Assembly: GCA_011799875.1 (NCBI GenBank)
Contig: CM022302.1
Location: 521,592,560-521,656,559, forward strand
Source: Thinopyrum elongatum
Taxonomy: Eukaryota; Streptophyta; Magnoliopsida; Poales; Poaceae
Reading direction: 5' to 3'
DNA length: 64,000 nt
Shown: piece by piece, positions 59,293 through 64,000 of the stretch
Layout of the letters: every line of letters begins with the position of its first letter
Numbering within the stretch: position 1 is the stretch's first letter
The notes under the pieces: generated by a model
The model's input: the letters and a program-made list of their open reading frames with translations, nothing else
What the model was told of the DNA's origin: nothing
The model's database searches: none
Translations under genes and position numbers: made by a program

Positions 59293-60593
59293 ACGTGTAC
59301 TGTATTTCCAGCATGAAGTATGGGCTTCCTTGGACTAATTTCCGTCCAAGTTTCCATGTACACTGTATATGTATATGCTGCTTTCAATTTCACATCAACA
59401 ATTTCCAGGAGATAGAAAGAGCAGTAATGTAAATGTTGTAAGCCACGCAGACATATACTGAATATTCCAACACTCTTTCCTTCAAGATGTTTTTTGGTAC
59501 TAGCTCATAGCTCATGGTTGATTCTTCTGTAGAATAGATCAGTGACGCTGTCGCCCACACATGAAATGGGCCTTCGCTGATCTCACTCTACACAACACAC
59601 ACGATGGCAAAGGACGATGCGCATGATCTGACTGTCATATACTACACCACATGATTTTCAGGCAAGCAATAAGCCAATAATGTAGTGCGTACACAGTACA
59701 GTACTGCACAAAATAACAAAAAAAAAAGTTAGGCACGCACGAAGCGGCCATTCTGCTGGCTGAGTCATGGCCGATTCACGCGTGCAGGTGCTCGACCACG
59801 CAACGCAATCACGCTGCCGGAATTAGGCATGTCGGCGTACCGAATAAAACAAAGGTTTGCCGGTAGCCGTACGATATTTTGGCAAGAAAACAACATGCTG
59901 GACCTAAGCCATGAGGTGAGTGGGTGAGTGAGCTCCTTCGACGAATGTTGGGGAGCAAAAGCAGGCGCTGCTCGCCGACAGAGATGCATAATAAGCTCAG
60001 CTCTTGCGTGCGCTCCTGACTGCAGAAACGGAACCGGGCAAAAATACAGGATCCCAGATCCGATCCAACGCACACTGCTCGATGAAGAATATATCATAGT
60101 GTAGGATGCGCTCAAGCTTACTGCTCGACCGTGAGTTTTTTGCCAGTCAGAAATTCAGAACACATAGCGCACATCGTCAACCTGCCGCAGTTTTGCTTAT
60201 CCTGATTGTCCACTTCAGTCGGGGAACATGACCTAGCTAATTAGTTAGAAACGCGAGTAAACAATTGTGTGATGCTCACGAGGCATGCAATTAATAGGTA
60301 CGCGATCTTTCTAGAAAAATTTACAGAAACAAAATGTTAAATTCGATATCCGCAGGGGCGGATGGTCCTAGCTACAGACGGATGCATGTGAAAATTTGAT
60401 CCGAATTCACTTGTCGGCCTGTCGCTACCTCGCGCAATTATCTTAATCTAGACACGCTCGGCCGCAATCCCGGCGACAGGAACCGAGCGTGGTGGTTGCT
60501 TAATTTCCCGGCGCCTCATGGTGTCGCTGTTACGGCGTAGATCCGTGTCGTCGGCCCCGATTAAAAATCTATACAAGTACTATAGATCAATAT
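59293..60593. other. No gene seen
   Basis: Moderate-GC, unique-looking DNA. The longest ORF (59765-60115, minus) overlaps another frame and lacks a recognised domain. No repeats were identified. Confidence 0.35.
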
Positions 60594-60842
60594 TCTTTTT
60601 TTTTTGAAGCAAATTTCTGGATATATTAAGTAAGGAAAACGAGCGTACTGGAAGCAACCAGAAACAGCACAGCTGTTCTAAAGATTGCAGAAAGGACCCT
60701 GGAAAACAACAAATTACAACCAAGCCCCTGGACCCAACTCTGCACAGGCAAATCCGCCGCCGCTCGCACAGCCGCCGACGCTTCGCCCGAAGGAGAGACG
60801 AAGACGACCCAAGCCGCAGCTACGTCGCCAGGAAGAACCTTT

Positions 60843-62168
60843 CACTAGTAGAAAAACAGGGCTTTGGTCACAGCTCAATGTACACATTAGTCCCGGTTGC
60901 ATCACGAACCGGGACTAATGTGAGCATTAGTCCCGGTTCGAGCGGCTAAGGCGTCGGGAAGGCATTAGTCCCGGTTCAAATGGGACCTTTAGTCCCGGTT
61001 TGAGACAAGAACCGGGACTAAAGGCTGCGATGCCCTTTAGTCCCGGTTCGTGTCTCAAACCGGGACTAAAGGTTCAAACTCTACCCCCCTGTATCGCCTT
61101 TTCAGTTTTATAAAAAACAAAAGAAAATGATAAAAACTTCAAAAATTAAAATCCTTCGAGATGTAGTTATGTTACTACATCTACTAGTTAGGAAAATTAA
61201 AAAACTTAAATTTGGACATGTTTTGTAAAAAAGTGTTATGAAAAAGTAAAACGGCCATATCTTTTGCATACGATGTCGAAAAAAAGCATAATATATCAAA
61301 AAAATCAGCACGAGAATCCGCATCCGATTTTGACCGCCGTAGGCCTGTTTGCAAATTTTTAGAATCCTCAAATTCTGAAAGAAAAAAAAGATATGCTCAA
61401 ATTTCAGTTTTTTTGATTTTTTGTTAAATCTGGTCAAACTACTTATTCAAGAAATATTAGTGTTAATAAATAATTATTTTTAGTTTTTTGACTTTTGGTC
61501 AAACTGTGGTCAAACTATGGTCGAATCTGGTCAAACTGTTGTCAAACTATGGTCAAATCTGGTCAAATTGTGGTCAAACTATGGTCAAACTACTTATTCA
61601 AGAAATATTAGTGTTAATAAATAATTATTGCTTTTTAGAATAATAATTTCAAACTCAAACGGTGCTTAATGCTCAAGTTCAACTCCTAAGGGTTAATAGG
61701 ATTGACAGCTAAGTATTGTTAGGAAAAAAACAAGTGCAGACTTGGAAATTAGGGGGAATAGAACTCGAAAGTTAAGCGTGCTCAGGCTGGAGTAGTGAGA
61801 GGATGGGTGACCGGCCAGGAAGTTAGACGATTTGGAATGAGTTGTTCATAATTGAGCAGTGATGAGGGGTGATTAGAGTGGGTGATTAGAGATTGAATTG
61901 TCAAATAATTCAGAAATTTGAAAATAAGAAAATATTCAAAAAAAATCAAAATTTTATTTTTCAAAAAAATTCAGAAAAACAAAAATTCAAAAAAATTCCT
62001 TTAGTCCCGGCCAACCGGGACTAAAGGTGGAGCTCCAGAGAGCGGTCACGTGGAGGGCCTTTAGTCCCGATTCGTAACACAACCGGGACTAAGGGGGGGG
62101 GGGCCTTTAGTCTCGACCCTTTAGTCCCGGTCTGGGAACCGGGACAAATGGGCCTTTTTCTACTAGTG
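60843..62168. mobile_element. Small non-autonomous CACTA element (1.3 kb)
   Basis: Termini are CACTAGTAGAAAAACAGGGC at the left and, as reverse complement, CACTAGTAGAAAAAGGCCCA at the right. The target duplication is TTT on both sides (60840-60842, 62169-62171). Subterminal repeats of ttagtcccggtt in both orientations lie at 60890-61075 and 62000-62145. The middle is AT-rich with repeated tggtcaaactatggtcaaa. No gene is present, so it depends on transposase in trans. Its subterminal motif differs from that of the larger CACTA, so the two probably use different TNPA-type proteins. Confidence 0.93.
60986..61072. repeat. Long hairpin in the small CACTA (39-bp arms, 8-bp loop)
   Basis: Arms 60986-61024 and 61034-61072 are reverse complements with one mismatch by eye. 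Each arm is itself made of facing tttagtcccggtt units. RNA from here would fold into a strong stem. Confidence 0.85.
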
Positions 62169-62807
62169 TTTAGAGGTAACCACCTCGTTGAAATCGTCGC
62201 AATAACCACCCGACGCGGACGCCGGGATCTGAAGACGGAGGGGAGCACATCGACGGGGGCAACGCCCCGATTCGTCCTGGCGGTCGGGCTGCTCACCCTG
62301 CCAGAACCAGCTCGCAAGCCCGCAAGCAAGCACTGAAGAACAGCTGACGAAGACACGCGCTCCTGCACAGACCTCCAGCAATCCACGCCGGCACTGGAGC
62401 AACAAGCCGACGCGACGGGGCAAGATCCGGAGGACAAAATAGGCACGAGGTGCAGCTGCCGCCACCGTCTCCACAGCAGCACCGGGCCAACTCCCACGGA
62501 TCCCTCGATGCCAAAACCAACTCCGACGCCGAGAGGGAGCAAGGACCGGGGAGACTAGATAGCCACTCGCGCCGCCGTCGCTCCCAAGAAGACACCGACG
62601 CCAGGCACCCGACCCACCACCTATTTACACACCGGACGACCAGATCTGGGGTTCCCCCACCCTTCCGCCGGCGCAGCGGCCGGAGAAGGGGAGGGGAACC
62701 CATGGCGGCGCCGGGGAAACGGGGGGGAACGGAGACGCCCTCTTCTTCTCCCCTTTGGACTGTAGCAGGCGGAAAGGGAAAGGAGAGACCGGCGGCAGAA
62801 CACAGAG

Positions 62808-62929
62808 CTGCTGTCCCAGCCTGCGTCGACGCGAAAGAGAGAGCTAGCTGGTGATCCAAATGGTGGTACTGCTGTCCCAGCCTGCGTCGACGCGAAAGAG
62901 AGAGCTAGCTGGTGATCCAAATGGTGGTA
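62808..62929. repeat. Perfect or near-perfect 61-bp tandem duplication
   Basis: ctgctgtcccagcctgcgtc starts at 62808 and 62869, and both copies run to aaatggtggta. It marks the right edge of the GC-rich segment. Confidence 0.9.
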
Positions 62930-64000
62930 GTTTTCTACCTAGGTCGTACTCGCACATGACTACATCCAAATAATAATTAATACGTGCATGTGGGTGTATG
63001 TGGCTGGGATTAGGCTCGGTATATATCGAGTCGATCGTTGGTCATTTCCGTGCTCTGTACAGTTGTCGTGTCGTTCGTTTGCACACCCATAGAATGCAGA
63101 TATCCAAAAATATTTCCCTCACATATAAGAATAGAATGTAGATTTCTTTCGATAACCCATGGCCAGCACGAACAGCAGTAAATAGAGTACGTACCGTTAC
63201 GCCTCGGCCAGCTTTGACAGCCCGACCGTCTCCTAAAGTATAATCCCAAAGAGACTGTATAAGGTTCTTTCTCCGTCTCATAATATAAAAACGTTTGACA
63301 CTACATACATAACGGAAAATGAAAAGGTGAATTATGAGATATGTTTCTACGTACGGCAGCATGGGCTGTCCGCGATCGATCGATTGCCGGCCTCTTTATA
63401 TGTACCCGATAGAATATCGCTACTGGAACAGTAGGTTCAGTTTTGAAAATCAAACGGCCGCCATGGTGCTGGAGTGTTGCACCCAACAGAAGCACGCAGG
63501 CATGCATCCATTCCCGGACGTGGGCACGTGGCCAACGGATCAGGTGCGCACCTACGCATACATAGGAGAAATATAACATACACGCGTGTCAACCTGGTAT
63601 TGCAGCAGCACCTAGCTTGCTAGCCACCTCCTACATATGCATATCAGAGTATTGCATGTTTGGAGAGGCGCCATGCATGTACGTGCGTATGCCTCGCGGC
63701 GGGCACATGCAGCCGCACGTAGCAATCGATGGATCAACGTGCGTGCCATGCCGACTCGATCGACTTACCCACGCATGACGCATCCACGTACCACAAGAAA
63801 ACGAGAGGTGCTGGATTATTATACGATACGCCTGAAGAGATTAAGGTGCTCGCTAGGTGGGGTAGGTGCATGGCGCTCACAAGTTGCCGTCCTTGCATGG
63901 CGCTAGATGGAACTAGCAGCGTAGGAGGTGAGCAGGACGGAATAACTGCCTCGCCTAGACGCCGACCACTTTCGCTTCCGACGCGTGCCAGCCGATCCGT
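62930..64000. other. No gene seen; Stowaway-type remnant near 63263-63300
   Basis: tttctccgtctcataatata plus aaaacgtttgacacta near 63263-63300 resembles one terminus of a Triticeae Stowaway MITE, without a partner end. 63440-63790 is rich in CATGCA/CATGCG words. Short ORFs overlap on both strands and none is convincing. Confidence 0.4.

Larger units (their letters stand above)
60594..62868 (-). mobile_element. Possible poly-A retroelement (minus), split by a CACTA
   Basis: A run of T at about 60595-60605 is followed by gaagcaaatttctggatata and, across the CACTA insertion, by GC-rich DNA. Read on the minus strand this is a GC-rich 5' part and a poly-A 3' end, as in LINE/SINE-type or retroposed sequences. 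No RT motif is seen and target duplications were not found. The ORF 62293-62859 (minus) is Cys/Leu/Arg-rich and looks like chance coding in GC-rich DNA. Confidence 0.3.

Noticed and set aside
62293..62859. 188-codon minus-strand ORF
   Set aside because: GC-rich DNA with competing ORFs on both strands; biased composition (Cys, Leu, Arg, Ser) and no recognised motif.
1..64000. CRISPR array, operons, prophage or other bacterial features
   Set aside because: Tandem repeats here lack unique spacers of constant size, and genes have introns; the window is plant nuclear DNA. No tRNA or rRNA gene was recognised by eye.

Overview
The window looks like intergenic DNA from a large grass genome, most likely Triticeae (wheat, Aegilops, barley or rye). 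The reasons are nested LTR retrotransposons with a tRNA-Asp-type primer site, two CACTA elements with exact 3-bp target duplications, Stowaway-like MITE pieces, long tandem arrays, and plant-only protein families (zf-XS, B3, FAR1/FRS). Nothing prokaryotic is present. I cannot fix the species or chromosome. All coordinates and splice calls are by eye.

Layout. 0-10.4 kb: decayed gene pieces (a zf-XS fragment at 475-731, a two-exon zf-XS-like pseudogene at 5037-5729, an unrecognised ORF with two stops at 7941-8462) around an array of about six 317-bp units (2183-4120). 10.4-21.4 kb: a 2.19-kb unit repeated in tandem and split by a 7.1-kb non-autonomous LTR element on the minus strand (11515-18636). 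21.8-36.3 kb: a second, related LTR element, also minus strand and right-truncated. A 6.5-kb CACTA element (21848-28341) sits in its LTR and a 4.1-kb solo LTR with perfect target duplication (30868-34966) sits in its interior. The CACTA carries one seven-exon Transposase_24/TNPA-like gene and no visible TNPD/TNP2 transposase.

36.7-46 kb: a three-exon zf-XS-like pseudogene with a duplicated exon (37037-39032), an unrecognised two-exon fragment (41264-42253), exon-like segments, and a B3-domain gene (44857-45960). 47.6-51.2 kb: a minus-strand FAR1/FRS (MULE-transposase-derived) pseudogene with acidic/lysine repeats and duplicated basic C-terminal exons. 52.9-59.3 kb: a complete Ty1-copia element with near-identical LTRs, broken by one frameshift and one stop. 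60.6-62.9 kb: a GC-rich, poly-T-headed segment containing a 1.3-kb non-autonomous CACTA with a long hairpin. The rest holds no gene I can support.

No new biological system is demonstrated. The observations most worth checking are: a shared USE-like/TATA promoter layout with an identical 24-bp gap at three places; a phase-compatible split ORF with a GC-AG intron inside a solo LTR; a G-rich block facing a C-rich block inside the CACTA; and recurrent in-frame TAG/TGA stops in the old genes, several compatible with C-to-T decay at CAG/CGA codons.
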